DNA of 52,168 bases from contig NZ_PDZB01000022.1 of NCBI RefSeq assembly GCF_002743335.1, positions 1 to 52,168 of the forward strand, given 5' to 3'. Numbering within the stretch: position 1 is the stretch's first letter; each line of letters starts with the position of its first letter. The notes below the pieces were generated by a model. The model saw only the letters and a list, made by a program, of their open reading frames with translations, was not told where the DNA came from and did not search any database. Of this stretch, positions 51,982 through 52,168 are shown piece by piece. A program made the position numbers and the translations under genes. This DNA comes from Sporosarcina sp. P32b (GTDB lineage: Bacteria > Bacillota > Bacilli > Bacillales_A > Planococcaceae).

Positions 51982-52168
51982 TCTTGAGCCTAAGGCTGTT
52001 TTAATGACTTGCTTTGAATATATAACTATTCCGTAATCGGGCCACTTAGTGGAATAATGAAATGAAAAGGGTAGGTGGTTTTTTTTGAAGTTCATCTCCT
52101 TTACTGCTATGTAAAGCATTGGATTTAATCAAAAAGTAAACAACTTTCTTGAATCTTATCCTGAAATT
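51982..52168. other. AT-rich right end without recognisable gene
   Basis: No supported gene. There is a short inverted repeat around CCACTTAGTGG (52041-52051) followed some 25 bp later by GGTGGTTTTTTTT, possibly a poor terminator for the lipoprotein locus. The window then ends. Confidence 0.3.

Noticed and set aside
1..52168. tRNA or rRNA genes, prophage, insertion sequences, toxin-antitoxin or restriction systems
   Set aside because: No tRNA cloverleaf, transposase, integrase, phage structural protein, methyltransferase or toxin pair was recognised on either strand.

Overview
The window reads as a chromosomal segment of a Gram-positive, moderately low-GC, facultatively nitrate-respiring bacillus, most likely Sporosarcina or another member of the Planococcaceae/Caryophanaceae. 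The reasons are strong AGGAGG-type ribosome sites, Bacillota-type narGHJI with the NreABC oxygen/nitrate sensing system (as in Staphylococcus), a nrd operon with an NrdR box and a cobalamin riboswitch, a Geobacillus-like lysine 6-dehydrogenase and a YfiBC-type ABC exporter. The genus is an inference; no rRNA or other taxonomic marker is present.

Layout. 0.2-2.8 kb: glycerate kinase and a sodium:alanine symporter. 3.1-7.2 kb: class I ribonucleotide reductase operon nrdE-nrdI-nrdF behind a promoter with an NrdR palindrome, a cobalamin riboswitch and a leader terminator. 7.3-9.5 kb: a 21-bp-period repeat array, then a reverse-strand succinyl-CoA:acetate-type CoA transferase. 9.5-28.1 kb: a nitrate respiration block with two NreC-like palindromes, narGHJI, nreABC, a hemerythrin-like protein, a NarK transporter with a C-terminal PAS domain, and an almost complete molybdenum cofactor set (moeB/thiF, moaB, moaC, moeA, mobB, moaE, moaD, mobA, moaA), ending with a D-2-hydroxyacid dehydrogenase. 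The logic is coherent: NreABC senses oxygen and nitrate, NreC activates nar, NarK moves nitrate/nitrite, and the moa/moe/mob genes make the bis-MGD cofactor that NarG needs.

28.5-33 kb: a TetR regulator divergent from a DHA2-type MFS exporter with a 31-bp palindrome between them, and a SEC-C protein with a TFIIB/cyclin-like stretch. 33.4-40.3 kb: probable lysine catabolism (aldehyde dehydrogenase, lysine 6-dehydrogenase, acyl-CoA dehydrogenase, class I/II aminotransferase) interleaved with a GNAT and a stress-type SDR. 40.4-50 kb: a membrane-anchored protein, a membrane-anchored beta-propeller protein, a PAS-GGDEF-EAL protein with a degenerate GGDEF, an EamA transporter and a heterodimeric ABC exporter. 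50.2-52.2 kb: an AT-rich tail of very small membrane proteins and a frame-disrupted lipoprotein gene, looking like accessory DNA.

The most unusual signal is non-coding. Five intergenic arrays (1-93, about 7294-7830, 22342-22540, 33174-33305, 43267-43500) carry the short motif ATAGAGCGG / TGAGCGG, all copies of an array in one orientation, at a spacing of almost exactly 21 bp (two helical turns), with otherwise non-conserved sequence between copies. Three of the five sit between convergent genes. They are not CRISPRs and do not look like genes; their function is unknown to me.
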